From Bacteriovorax sp. BAL6_X (GTDB lineage: Bacteria; Bdellovibrionota; Bacteriovoracia; Bacteriovoracales; Bacteriovoracaceae): 64,000 nt of DNA. The notes beneath the pieces are model-generated. The model made no database searches, was not told the origin of the DNA, and saw nothing but the letters and a program-made list of their open reading frames with translations. Location: assembly GCF_000443995.1 (NCBI RefSeq), contig NZ_AUMC01000010.1, forward strand, positions 310,001 to 374,000. Reading direction: 5' to 3'. Positions 32,835 to 41,426 of the stretch are shown in pieces (positions within the stretch are counted from its first letter, which is position 1; every line of letters starts with the position of its first letter). Both the position numbers and the translations under genes were made by a program.

Positions 32835-33131
32835 ATGAATTCTAAAAAATCGTTATTAATGGGTGCTGCTGTAGCAGGACTAATGATCTCTTGTACAGGG
32901 ACTGAAACAAAGAAAATGCCTGAAACTTCAGCGAATGAAGTAATGTGTTACGGAGTAAACTCATGTAAAGGACAAGGGGCATGTCATGGTAAAGTTGATG
33001 CTTGTAACGGTAAAAACGGATGCCAAGCTGAGCTTAAATGTGGTGGACAAAACTCTTGTAAAGGAAAAGGTCTAATTAAACTTACAAAAGATGAGTGTGA
33101 TGCTAAAGGCGGAAAAGTAGCCAAAAGGTAA
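32835..33131 (+). CDS. bufA: Bufferin-type metallophore precursor (BufA2-like)
   Basis: Encodes 98 residues behind a strong AAAGGAGA site. The signal segment ends LMISC, so Cys20 could be a lipid attachment site rather than a normal signal-peptidase I site. The core carries eight Cys at about 38, 44, 50, 57, 63, 69, 75 and 88, in repeats like CYGVNSCKGQG, DACNGKNGC and KCGGQNSCKGKG, then TKDECDAKGGK. This matches BufA2-type bufferins, ribosomal peptides whose Cys are converted to thiooxazole-type groups by DUF692 enzymes to trap copper or related metals. It sits directly before the DUF692 gene. Confidence 0.88.
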   Translation: MNSKKSLLMGAAVAGLMISCTGTETKKMPETSANEVMCYGVNSCKGQGACHGKVDACNGKNGCQAELKCGGQNSCKGKGLIKLTKDECDAKGGKVAKR

Positions 33132-33134
33132 GAA

Positions 33135-33953
33135 ATGCAAAAGTACGGTGTTGGATTAAGACATACTCATTTTCCCTACTTGGAAAGTGAGCACTCAAAA
33201 TCAAAAGAAGGTGTTGAGTGGTTTGAGGCCCTTCTCGAAAATTATATGGGGACATTTGGACGGCCATATAAAATGTTAGAGAAGATTAGAGCAGATTATC
33301 CAATAGCGTTTCATGGAGTTTCTCTATCGATTGCATCTAGCGAAGACTTAAACTTTGACTACATGAAAAAGGCAAAAGAATTATATGATAACTTTGATCC
33401 TTTCGTGATAAGTGATCATATGTGTTGGACAGGGCATGCCCATTCAAATCTACACAATCTTTTGCCTTTTGCGTATACCGAAGAAAACCTCGGTTTCATT
33501 GCAGAGAAAGTCATGAGGGTCCAAGATTTCTATGGTAGGGAGATTGCCTTCGAGAACCTCTCTGCTTATTTTACACTTAAGAATTCGACAATGACTGAGG
33601 CCCAATTTCTAAATGAATTGGCTAATAAGAGTGGGTGTAAAATTCTTTTAGACTTTAATAATGTCTATGTGAATGCAATTAACCAAAAATTTGATGCAAG
33701 TGAGTTTTTCGAGTCAATTGAGTCGAAGAATGTTTCCCAGATTCATTTGGCCGGCTACTCTGATCTTGGTACACATCTCTTTGATACTCATTCTCATTCC
33801 GTTCATGCCGAAGTATGGCAGTTGTTCAAAAAATACTGTCATAAATTCGATGTTCCAATTCTTCTTGAATGGGACGAAGACATACCAGAGTTTCCTGTCT
33901 TAGAAGCTGAAGTCTTAAAGGCGAAAGAAATATTTGAAGGAGCTCTCTTATGA
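33135..33953 (+). CDS. bufB: DUF692 / MNIO enzyme (BufB) modifying bufferin
   Basis: Encodes 272 residues of the TIM-barrel DUF692 family, multinuclear non-haem iron oxidative enzymes. Candidate metal ligands occur in family order: HGVSLS (near 55), ISDHMCW (near 94), FENLSAY, LLDFNNVYVN, IHLAGY, DTHSHSVH and LEWDEDIP. It should oxidise Cys residues in the BufA core peptide in the cytoplasm before export. It starts three bases after bufA and its stop overlaps bufC by four bases (ATGA), so the three are coupled. Confidence 0.92.
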   Translation: MQKYGVGLRHTHFPYLESEHSKSKEGVEWFEALLENYMGTFGRPYKMLEKIRADYPIAFHGVSLSIASSEDLNFDYMKKAKELYDNFDPFVISDHMCWTGHAHSNLHNLLPFAYTEENLGFIAEKVMRVQDFYGREIAFENLSAYFTLKNSTMTEAQFLNELANKSGCKILLDFNNVYVNAINQKFDASEFFESIESKNVSQIHLAGYSDLGTHLFDTHSHSVHAEVWQLFKKYCHKFDVPILLEWDEDIPEFPVLEAEVLKAKEIFEGALL

Positions 33954-34702
33954 ATCATGATGAGTTTCAAAATAAATTTTTAAAGGGTGTCATTGCTAAG
34001 GATATCTCAGAAGATATTATGACTGAGATGATACCAATTGGAGAATTATCAAATGAGCAGGTGTTGGAGGTTTATCAAAATGACTATCGTGCACGCTTGC
34101 AAGAAGTGATTGGTGATAATTATGAAACATGTTGGTTTGTCTTAGGAGATGAAGATTTTCTGGATATCTCGCTTTCTTATGTTGAATCTAGGCCTTCAGA
34201 GTTCACTAATCTTCTTCATTACGGTGATGATTTTCCTGATTTCATTACCTCTCGAGTGAAAGAGTTTTCTTTCATTAAAGATCTTGCAGAATTTGAAAAA
34301 ACGTTTTGGCACTTATTTCATCAAGAAGACAATTCTAAAGCTTTTAATCCTCAAGAGCTAGGAGAGGGAATCTTTGAAACGCCTTTAGAACTAAAAGGTA
34401 CTTTCGCTCTTTTTTCGTCTGATGTTCAATTGTCCCAGTTATGGCAGATGAGAAAAGGGGATAGTAATAAGAGCTTTGATGACATTCAAGGTAATGAGCT
34501 AGTCATTCTTTATAAAAAAGAAGAGAAGATGCAAATTCAAATTATCTCAGAGGGAATTTTTGAACTCATCTCTAATTTAAGAAGTCACGAAACAATTATT
34601 TCTGCCGTGGAAGATATAGAGGAAGAGAAGTTAAGTGATCCTAGTCTATGGTCAGTTTTCTTCAATCTTCTTGGTTATATTGCTGAGGTCAAAAGCAAAT
34701 AG
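33950..34702 (+). CDS. bufC: DUF2063 family partner protein (BufC)
   Basis: Encodes 250 residues. The N-terminal DUF2063 helical domain shows VLEVYQNDYRARLQEVIGDN, followed by a FLDISLSYVESRPSEF segment and HYGDDFPDFI. The C-terminal half is the variable beta-rich part. In bufferin and related clusters this protein binds the precursor leader and presents it to the MNIO enzyme. It starts inside the bufB stop. Its final 51 bases overlap the convergent pseudouridine-synthase gene. Confidence 0.88.
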   Translation: MNHDEFQNKFLKGVIAKDISEDIMTEMIPIGELSNEQVLEVYQNDYRARLQEVIGDNYETCWFVLGDEDFLDISLSYVESRPSEFTNLLHYGDDFPDFITSRVKEFSFIKDLAEFEKTFWHLFHQEDNSKAFNPQELGEGIFETPLELKGTFALFSSDVQLSQLWQMRKGDSNKSFDDIQGNELVILYKKEEKMQIQIISEGIFELISNLRSHETIISAVEDIEEEKLSDPSLWSVFFNLLGYIAEVKSK

Positions 34703-35341
34703 ATCCTTTGCAATTTTAAGGCAATCTTCAGTCACTGGAGATTCTATAATAATATCTTCTTGAGTGATTGGATGCTTAAAGCACAGTTTGTATGAATGAA
34801 GAAAGATACGATAGAATTTATAATCTTTTCTAAATAAGTTGTTAATCGAAGAGTGTCCGTACTTAGTATCACCCACTAAGTTATGCATTCGACGAGAAAA
34901 ATGCTTTCTTATCTGGTGCTGGCGTCCTGTGAAAATTTCAATATCAACAAGGCTATACTCTTCATTGGTAGTGATTCTTTTAAATGCTGTTTTAGCATCT
35001 TGAACACCTTTGTCCGTTTTAATCGGGAAATCGTAAACACCTTCTTTCTCTGAGATTCCTTTAACCATGGCAACATAGTGTTTAGAAACATGATCACTAT
35101 TCCACTGATCTTTCATAAGCCTTGTCGCTTCTTTCGACTTTGCAAAAAGGACAACCCCTGAAACAGGTTTATCAAGCCTGTGTATTGGAAAGAGGTAAAG
35201 ATCTGTTTGCTTTTTTAGAGATCTAAGAAGACTTCTACGATCAGAGCTTCTTTCCTTAAAAGGGTGAACTAAAAGATCACTGGGCTTTGTGGCCGCAATG
35301 TAGTGATCATCTTCAAATAGGACTTGGATTTTGTTTTTCAC
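34652..35341 (-). CDS. RluA-family pseudouridine synthase (TruC-like)
   Basis: Encodes 229 residues from a GTG at 35341. The open frame extends to 35488, but the extra 49 residues are unlike the family and would overlap the divergent gene, while homologous sequence begins at about KIQVLFEDDHYIAATKPS. The catalytic motif is HRLDKPVSGVVLF, with the nucleophilic Asp. The C-terminal GDTKYGHSSINNLFRKDY and LHSYKLCFKHPIT segments resemble TruC, which makes pseudouridine 65 in tRNA. There is no S4 domain. The start is not backed by a good ribosome site. Its 3' end overlaps bufC. Confidence 0.82.
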   Translation of the reverse strand: MKNKIQVLFEDDHYIAATKPSDLLVHPFKERSSDRRSLLRSLKKQTDLYLFPIHRLDKPVSGVVLFAKSKEATRLMKDQWNSDHVSKHYVAMVKGISEKEGVYDFPIKTDKGVQDAKTAFKRITTNEEYSLVDIEIFTGRQHQIRKHFSRRMHNLVGDTKYGHSSINNLFRKDYKFYRIFLHSYKLCFKHPITQEDIIIESPVTEDCLKIAKDLFAFDLSNITKKIEEN

Positions 35342-35441
35342 GCCTAATTTATAGCAGATTAAGTTGATATAAGTATATGAAATTTTAGAAAGTCTTACCC
35401 TTTTACTAAGGTAAGGTATGTAAGTGACCGATATGTAAAAC

Positions 35442-36848
35442 GTGAGAATATTAAGAGATAAACTATATTTTATTTTATTCATATGCATGGGGATTTCATT
35501 ATCGGCACGAGCATCTGAGTCAGGGGTCCTCTATCGTAATGGAGATACTTCAATCACCTATGATCGAAGTAAAGATCAATTTATCTTTCGCGATGAAAAG
35601 TCTATTTCTGAGTATTCAAGATTTCGTTACAACGACCTGATTCTCGAAAAATTTAACCGCATTCCTGTTGAGGATCACGGCGAAATAGAAAGACGGTTAA
35701 AGTTAGTAAAGAAAACGTACCATCTCTCTGCACCTGCACCAGAGGAGATTTTACAAGAGAGCTTAGCAGATGCTGCTAAAATTAATGAATCGGATAACTA
35801 CGGCTGTGGTGACTCTCGAATCACTATTGGCGATGAAAAAGTTGCTTTTACCGCAGAGTTAGAAATTGAAAAACTCGATGTTAAAAGGGTGGGGCTATTT
35901 GGATTAGGTGCACTTGAAGGGACCGAATTTGAATTAAATACATCCAATGATAATCCATTACATGGTGGTCTTATGGCATTAGGTGTAACTAGTTTTAATG
36001 ATCGTAGTGGATTTGAAGGGGATGATCGAGGATTAACTTTTGGTTCTAAGCTTTCAGCGAAATTAAAATTTGAAAATGGAGATATCTTATTTAGCTATAA
36101 TTCGAAGGCATATACTAAACTAGTTGAAAAACCATGTGGAATGGTTGAAATAATGGGACGATTATATGAAAGATACTGTTATCAGAATGATGACGGATCT
36201 TGGAATCAAGAAGGTATTAACAGAGATGATATTGATATTAGTGTTTACCGAAAAGTAGGTGATGATAAAAAATCGTTTGTCCAACTTGGTGGAGGTATAA
36301 CTATTTTAGATGATAATGGCCTTGCTATGAACACACAAAGAGCTTGGCATAAAATGTCTAAGAATAATGGAACAGTTCAGTATAAGAACTATGGACATAT
36401 GGAACAAGTGATATCGCCTAAGGCTACATTTAAGGTTGGAAAGATCTACGATTATAAAAATGATGAAGGAACTTTTTCAACGGCCTCTCAATTTTATACT
36501 GGAGGGCAAATCTCACAATTAAGTGGTAATGAAAATTATATTGGAGTAGGTGGTGAGTTTAAAGTTAAGTTTGAGCCACAAAATAGTGAGGGGAAGTTTC
36601 CTGCTGTGGAAACTCGCTTCTACTATGATGGCCAATACACTCAAAATGGTGAGATAAACCATAAATACGGTGTCGAGGCCAAGACAAATGTTTATAAAAC
36701 AAAGAAATCAGTTGTCTATATTAAAGTAGGAATGGGCATTGAAGATGATCACTACTCTCGCGAGTATGAAGATTATGGAAAGTCATTTTTGAATCCAAAT
36801 TTAGATATTCAACATTATTTGGGTATTGGTATCGAAAAAAGGTTCTAA
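35442..36848 (+). CDS. Predicted outer-membrane protein, unknown function
   Basis: Encodes 468 residues from a GTG. The signal ends GISLSARA. After a charged 100-residue N-terminal region, the rest alternates short amphipathic strands with polar turns (for example ITIGDEKVAFTAELEIE, VYIKVGMGIEDD) and ends IGIEKRF, with a terminal Phe typical of barrel proteins. Three Cys occur (one in YGCGD; two in the PCGM-RYCY region). I do not recognise a family; a lipid A deacylase-like barrel is one possibility. The start is weakly supported: no ribosome site, and two ATGTAA start-stop pairs precede it. Confidence 0.65.
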   Translation: MRILRDKLYFILFICMGISLSARASESGVLYRNGDTSITYDRSKDQFIFRDEKSISEYSRFRYNDLILEKFNRIPVEDHGEIERRLKLVKKTYHLSAPAPEEILQESLADAAKINESDNYGCGDSRITIGDEKVAFTAELEIEKLDVKRVGLFGLGALEGTEFELNTSNDNPLHGGLMALGVTSFNDRSGFEGDDRGLTFGSKLSAKLKFENGDILFSYNSKAYTKLVEKPCGMVEIMGRLYERYCYQNDDGSWNQEGINRDDIDISVYRKVGDDKKSFVQLGGGITILDDNGLAMNTQRAWHKMSKNNGTVQYKNYGHMEQVISPKATFKVGKIYDYKNDEGTFSTASQFYTGGQISQLSGNENYIGVGGEFKVKFEPQNSEGKFPAVETRFYYDGQYTQNGEINHKYGVEAKTNVYKTKKSVVYIKVGMGIEDDHYSREYEDYGKSFLNPNLDIQHYLGIGIEKRF

Positions 36849-36868
36849 GCGTAAGCAAAGAACCTTTT
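36837..36868. terminator. Bidirectional terminator hairpin overlapping a stop codon
   Basis: AAAAGGTTCT (36837-36846) pairs with AGAACCTTTT (36859-36868). The first arm contains the end of the barrel gene and its stop. The convergent MscS gene ends at 36889, so both can use it. Confidence 0.75.
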
Positions 36869-36888
36869 CGAAAATTATATTCTTGAGT

Positions 36889-37713
36889 TTATTTTTCTTG
36901 GTAGATATGAACATCTCTCTGAGGGAAAGGAATTGAAATTCCTTCTTTATCAAATTCTAATTTTACATTCTCTTGCATATCAAACATTACTTGCCAGTAG
37001 TCCGCTGACTTTACCCATGGCCTTACTGCGAAGTTAACAGAACTATCCGCAAGGGCCGAAACCGCAATAAGGGTTTCAGGTTCGTTAAGAATTAATGGAT
37101 GTTCCTTTGTCAGTTTTTCTAAGACTTCTTTGGCCTTCTTGATATCATCTCCGTATCCAATTCCAAAAGTCATATCAACTCTTCTAATATTCTCAGCTGA
37201 GAAATTAACAATACTTCCTGATGAAAGAGATCCATTTGGTAGAATAACTGTCTTATTATCTGCTGTATTTAATATTGTACAGAAGAGACCTATCTCTTTT
37301 ACTTTACCTGTAAAACCTTGTGCTTCTATCACATCTCCAACTTTAAATGGTTTGAAGAAAAGAATTAGAACACCACCCGCAAGGTTTCCAAGTGCTCCTT
37401 GAAGTGACATACCAAAGGCAAGACCAGCAGCACCAAGCATTGCGACAAAACTCGTCGTCTTTATCCCTACCATGCCAATGATAGTAATAAATAACCCAAT
37501 TTTAAGAGCTATACTTACTATAGAAGTAATGAACCCTCTTAAAGAAAGCTCAACTTCTTTCTTTTGAAGGGCCTTATCAACGAGTCTATCAATGAAGTTG
37601 ATAACTTTTAGTCCGATAATTAAGACAACAATTACTTTAATAAATTGAAATCCATAATCTGCTGCTACGTTTGTAAGTTTATTAATATTTACTTCACTTA
37701 ATAATTCTTTCAT
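36889..37713 (-). CDS. Small-conductance mechanosensitive channel (MscS)
   Basis: Encodes 274 residues, near the length of E. coli MscS (286). Three N-terminal helices end with the pore helix AMLGAAGLAFGMSLQGALGN (about residues 92-111), rich in Gly/Ala as in TM3. It continues into the beta domain with FFKPFKVGDVIEAQGFTGKV and ILPNGSLSSGSIVNFS. It opens under membrane tension to release solutes on hypo-osmotic shock. It lies eight bases after the DUF481 barrel gene and is probably co-transcribed. A second MscS is at 45536-46417. Confidence 0.93.
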   Translation of the reverse strand: MKELLSEVNINKLTNVAADYGFQFIKVIVVLIIGLKVINFIDRLVDKALQKKEVELSLRGFITSIVSIALKIGLFITIIGMVGIKTTSFVAMLGAAGLAFGMSLQGALGNLAGGVLILFFKPFKVGDVIEAQGFTGKVKEIGLFCTILNTADNKTVILPNGSLSSGSIVNFSAENIRRVDMTFGIGYGDDIKKAKEVLEKLTKEHPLILNEPETLIAVSALADSSVNFAVRPWVKSADYWQVMFDMQENVKLEFDKEGISIPFPQRDVHIYQEK

Positions 37714-37721
37714 TTATTCTC

Positions 37722-38420
37722 CTAAAAATTTGCAAGAAGACTAATTGTTGTTTTGTAGTCATGTTGGTCTCTTCCTTCAACTGGCTCATTCTCATATTCC
37801 CAAAGGACACCTGCTTTGAGTGAGAATGTACTGTTGATTAGCATTCGAATTGAAGGCTCCATATTTATAATATAGTTTTCACTATTTTGTAGACTTGGAA
37901 TATATTCGAGCCAATAGCGTGCGGTTACACCTTTTCTAAGCTCTTTACTCACTTGATAGTAAAGGCGAAGTTTTTGTTCATGATTGTCAGGCTCATTTTG
38001 AACAAAGTTTTCTCTCGTATAACGATAGCCAATTTCAGTAAGCATTTTAAATTTATCTTCATCAATGAACTTATACTTGAAACCGACATCGATATTATTT
38101 CTTGCCCAAAAGCCTTTGAATCGATCTGATTCAAGTAGGTCTGCTGCAAAAATATCTATTTTCTTTGAAAGGATATGATCGAAACGAAGTAGGGCACTCC
38201 AGTTTTCATCATCAACTTCATCATCAGATTCACCATAAGAGTACGTACCATTAAAAGTTAGTGTGTTTGTTTCCCACTTATATGAATTACGAGAAGCAAA
38301 GTCGTAAGTCTTTTTGTTAGTATTTCCACCAGAAGTAATGAATGTTATCTCATCTTCTGACTTAAATTGAGCGTGAGCGAATTGACCAAATAGGATGGCC
38401 ATAACTAAAATTCTTTTCAT
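37722..38420 (-). CDS. DUF481 family outer-membrane protein (YdiY-like)
   Basis: Encodes 232 residues with a signal peptide ending FAHAQ. The mature part is a DUF481-type barrel: FITSGGNTNKKTYDFASRNS at the start, strand after strand of alternating residues, and a final ISLLANF with terminal Phe. The ribosome site is AAAGGAA, 8 bases before the ATG. It precedes the MscS gene, so the two may form an osmotic-stress unit. The ligand or function of DUF481 barrels is not established. Confidence 0.85.
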   Translation of the reverse strand: MKRILVMAILFGQFAHAQFKSEDEITFITSGGNTNKKTYDFASRNSYKWETNTLTFNGTYSYGESDDEVDDENWSALLRFDHILSKKIDIFAADLLESDRFKGFWARNNIDVGFKYKFIDEDKFKMLTEIGYRYTRENFVQNEPDNHEQKLRLYYQVSKELRKGVTARYWLEYIPSLQNSENYIINMEPSIRMLINSTFSLKAGVLWEYENEPVEGRDQHDYKTTISLLANF

Positions 38421-38730
38421 AACTTGATTCCTTTATAAAAAACTATTTTATGTTCATTATTAAAATTTTAATTCCTAAATTATCTATATTTATTTTAACC
38501 ACGATTTACTTTTTTGTACAATTGGTGCTCTGGTTAAAAATGCCAATTTTCATTGGTTTACGATAACTGTTATTTGAAAGCATTAATTATTTAATTACAC
38601 ATTTTAGCGACTTAGAAACTGATTAAAAAACTAGATTAATAATAGGCCGGTTATCGGCAAAATGAGGTAATTGTTTGTGCGAAGTATTTTTCTCAATTAA
38701 AATTACTTAATTGAGAAATTGGAGCTATTA
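38421..38730. other. 310-bp divergent intergenic region with operator-like dyads
   Basis: No ORF is credible here. Visible structure includes TTTTAACCA (38493-38501) and TGGTTAAAA (38531-38539), an inverted pair 29 bases apart. There is also a small dyad CCAAT-TTTC-ATTGG (38543-38556) and a long inverted repeat next to the cheX-like start, listed separately. The region is very AT-rich and must hold promoters for both the DUF481 gene and the cheX-like gene, but I could not fix a -35/-10 pair with confidence. Confidence 0.5.
38689..38718 (+). promoter_or_regulatory. 12-bp perfect inverted repeat before the cheX-like gene
   Basis: TTTCTCAATTAA (38689-38700), AATTAC, then TTAATTGAGAAA (38707-38718). 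It ends two bases before the GGAG ribosome site, so it could be an operator or a translation-blocking hairpin. Confidence 0.55.
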
Positions 38731-39204
38731 ATGGAGTTAATCGAACCATTCTTGAATGCTTTACTTGAAGTATTCAAAAAACAACTAAATATCCCGCTGC
38801 AGGCCGGAGAGGTTCATCCTAATTACGAATTTAAAGATACAATTGATATTGTGGGTTTAATAGGAATAAGTAGTGAGAAGATCAATGGGGAACTTGCCCT
38901 TTGTTTTAATAAAGCTAGTTTTCTAACAATTTATAATACAATGTTCTCTGAAAACCAAAAAGAACTTAACTGTGAAATTACTGATTCTGCAGCTGAATTT
39001 GTTAACATGGTTCTTGGTCAAGCTAAGTCTGAAATAAATAAGATAACTGGCCTTACTGTCGAGAGAACGACTCCAAAAGTCATTTTGGGAGAACATGTAA
39101 GCATTGATCGCATTACTGGGCCAAGGACAGTAACAATTCCTTTTGAACTTCCTGTAGGGATGGATAAACAAGTATTTTACATGAGCTTAACAATAGACGA
39201 GTAG
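38731..39204 (+). CDS. CheX-like chemotaxis phosphatase
   Basis: Encodes 157 residues from ATG 38731 with GGAG seven bases upstream; a TTG at 38719 would begin inside the inverted repeat. The CheC/CheX/FliY fold is recognisable: VGLIGISSEKINGELALCF, then the helix AAEFVNMVLGQAKSEI, with the paired Glu and Asn used to dephosphorylate CheY-P. One such helix is present, as in CheX. It stands alone with no other chemotaxis gene in view. It is followed after three bases by a HAD-like lipoprotein gene. Confidence 0.82.
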   Translation: MELIEPFLNALLEVFKKQLNIPLQAGEVHPNYEFKDTIDIVGLIGISSEKINGELALCFNKASFLTIYNTMFSENQKELNCEITDSAAEFVNMVLGQAKSEINKITGLTVERTTPKVILGEHVSIDRITGPRTVTIPFELPVGMDKQVFYMSLTIDE

Positions 39205-39207
39205 AGA

Positions 39208-40179
39208 ATGTATAAAAAAGTATTTTTAATATCTATTTTTCTTTTTATTTCTTGTAATAAAAAGTCCTCTTCAAAAGCTGATCTGAAGTATTGGAATGAA
39301 ACTCCTGTAACAAAAAAGATAAAGAATTATTTGAAAGATATTTCAGATGAAAAGTCTAAAAACTTTATTCCTGCGAGTGAAAGGATCGCTGTCTTTGATA
39401 ATGATGGAACCCTTTGGGGTGAGTATCCGATGTATGTTCAGTTTATTGCACTAATAGACTTTTATAAAGATATCGTTGTTGGGAAGTATAATAAACGTAA
39501 TGCTCTTGTTGATGAGGTAGTCGAACAATTTCCTAAGGTAGATGACAAGGGAAAGCTATATCAGGCACTACTTGATATGCAGGCCGGTGTTACGAATGAT
39601 GAATATATGGAATATATGGCAAATTGGCTTGCAACAAAAAAACATCCGAAACTTAATAAGAAATATACGGAACTAGTTTATGCTCCAAGTGTTGAGCTAA
39701 TGAGAACACTAGAAGCTTTTGATTTTAAGGTGTTTATTGTAACGGGTGGGGGAACTCACTTTGTTAGAGTTTTAAATAAAATTGTTTACCATCTACCTTC
39801 TTATCAAGTTATTGGAACAAGATTTGGAAAGAAATTTTTAGAGAATGGCTCAATTAAATTTCAAAATCAGGCCAAACTTGCTTTCTTAAATGATAAAGAA
39901 AATAAGCCAGTGGGGATTTTAGAACATATTGGAAAGGTTCCTGTTTTTGTTTTAGGTAATTCTGATGGTGACTTTGCTATGGGGAAGTATACGAGCTTAA
40001 ATTCAAAATTTAAGTCATTTGTCGGGATCATTCATCACGATGATAGCGTACGTGAGTTTGCTTACGATAGAGAATCTCATGTTGGAAAATTAGATAAAGT
40101 TCTAACTGAAGGGGATAAGTACTTCGTGAACTTAATAAGTATGAAAAAAGACTTTAAGCAAATTTATTTTTCTGAATGA
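39208..40179 (+). CDS. HAD-superfamily phosphatase lipoprotein
   Basis: Encodes 323 residues. The signal ends LFISC, a lipobox. The HAD core is complete: motif I FDNDGTLWGEY (about 68-78, nucleophile Asp and +2 Asp), motif II near VTGGGTHF, a conserved Lys in NQAKLAFL, and motif IV LGNSDGDFAM. The resemblance is to phosphoserine-phosphatase-like exported acid phosphatases. It should remove phosphate from small molecules in the periplasm. It starts three bases after the CheX-like gene. Its 3' end overlaps the convergent methyltransferase by 26 bases. Confidence 0.88.
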   Translation: MYKKVFLISIFLFISCNKKSSSKADLKYWNETPVTKKIKNYLKDISDEKSKNFIPASERIAVFDNDGTLWGEYPMYVQFIALIDFYKDIVVGKYNKRNALVDEVVEQFPKVDDKGKLYQALLDMQAGVTNDEYMEYMANWLATKKHPKLNKKYTELVYAPSVELMRTLEAFDFKVFIVTGGGTHFVRVLNKIVYHLPSYQVIGTRFGKKFLENGSIKFQNQAKLAFLNDKENKPVGILEHIGKVPVFVLGNSDGDFAMGKYTSLNSKFKSFVGIIHHDDSVREFAYDRESHVGKLDKVLTEGDKYFVNLISMKKDFKQIYFSE

Positions 40180-40807
40180 GATAAAGTCCATCACGAATAG
40201 GGAGCATGGTCTTGTAAAGATCATCTCTTGACTCAATGTAGTTATTAAACTCCACAAGAGCGTTCGTTGTCTTATCTTCTGGATCGATGGTCTCACTAGT
40301 GACTTTACCGTTCCAGAGTACGTTATCGACTACAATCATACCATTTTCACTAAGTAGCTCAAGAGAGAGCTCAAGGTAGTTCTTATAGCTTCCTTTATCT
40401 GCATCGATAAAGATGAGGTCAAACCTCTGGCCTTCTAAATCTTTTAAAACTAGGTTTGCATCGCCAAAGCGGGCCTCTATTTTGTCTTTTACTTCGCTAC
40501 GATCCCAGTAGGATTTTGCAAAAGTATTAATCTTTTTATTCTTATCAATTGTAACAACTTTTCCATCACTTGGAATATTCTCGGCCATGGCCAAAGCAGA
40601 GTAGCCAGTGAAAGTTCCAATCTCTAAAATATTCTTGTAATTATTTGAACGAATAAAGAAGCCTAGAAGTGAGGCCACGAGCTCACCAGATATCATGCGC
40701 CCAAGAGGGTGATTATCTTTTGTATAATCACCCAGTTCGACGCAAAGATCACTTGGTATATTAGATTTTTTTAAGCAATATTTTTCAATTTCTTTTAAAT
40801 TTTCCAC
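40154..40807 (-). CDS. Class I SAM-dependent O-methyltransferase
   Basis: Encodes 217 residues of the caffeoyl-CoA/catechol O-methyltransferase type. Motifs are LEIGTFTGYSALAMAENIP (SAM loop, near 58), VTIDKNKK (acidic loop), FIDADKGSYKNYLE (metal-binding Asp) and VDNVLWNGKV. The protein is cytoplasmic. The natural substrate cannot be told from sequence. It starts inside the last 13 bases of the preceding secreted-protein gene, suggesting coupling. Confidence 0.92.
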   Translation of the reverse strand: MENLKEIEKYCLKKSNIPSDLCVELGDYTKDNHPLGRMISGELVASLLGFFIRSNNYKNILEIGTFTGYSALAMAENIPSDGKVVTIDKNKKINTFAKSYWDRSEVKDKIEARFGDANLVLKDLEGQRFDLIFIDADKGSYKNYLELSLELLSENGMIVVDNVLWNGKVTSETIDPEDKTTNALVEFNNYIESRDDLYKTMLPIRDGLYLIQKNKFA

Positions 40808-41280
40808 TGAAACTCGATTAGTTTATTTCCGCTTACTTCATCGCAAACGCTTGTTAACTCTTTTGTTAAGAATAGCATAGAAATATAAGCATTGTATTTA
40901 ATGACATACTTAAAACCTGGAGAAATATAGCGGTCTAGCTCTTCTTTAAGTTCTATACAATTTGGAGAGTCAGTCATATATGATGTTTCAAAATCAAGTC
41001 TCTTAAAGCCCTTTTGTCTTGAGAAGTCAGCGCTATAGAAGCATTGCCCGTCATTAGATTCGACATCAAGAATAATTCTTCTTGTCGAGTCAGAGATCCC
41101 TAATTTTGTAAAAGACACATTTAGTGCTGCAATCTCGTTGGGTGCAGCTACTTTATCGCGAAAGCTCTTACAGGCAAAAGTCGTAAAATCAGTCACAAAC
41201 TTCATATCTGTTGCACTTGGTGTAACTTCGTTTGCGTAAGCTGTTGATATCATGAGTATAACTAGAAGGAGTTTTTTCAT
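40795..41280 (-). CDS. Secreted protein, unknown function
   Basis: Encodes 161 residues with a clear signal peptide (MKKLLLVILMISTAYA). The mature chain has four Cys (FACKSF, GQCFYS, PNCIEL, SVCDEV) that could make two disulfides. No family is recognised. It overlaps the start of the O-methyltransferase gene by 13 bases and is probably co-expressed, though the proteins would be in different compartments. Confidence 0.72.
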   Translation of the reverse strand: MKKLLLVILMISTAYANEVTPSATDMKFVTDFTTFACKSFRDKVAAPNEIAALNVSFTKLGISDSTRRIILDVESNDGQCFYSADFSRQKGFKRLDFETSYMTDSPNCIELKEELDRYISPGFKYVIKYNAYISMLFLTKELTSVCDEVSGNKLIEFQWKI

Positions 41281-41426
41281 CTTTTCGATCCTTTAATATT
41301 TGTTTGGCGGTTGAAACATTAATTTTCTTATTCATACTCTCGTCTCGTTAAAGAGTAAAGCTAGTGTGAAATTTTGATTGATACACACTAAAAAAAGCTT
41401 AATAACCTGATGTTTTTACTAAAGTT

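Noticed and set aside
35342-35488. N-terminal extension of the pseudouridine synthase
   Set aside because: The 49 residues are unlike the family, overlap the divergent gene and contain no supported start.
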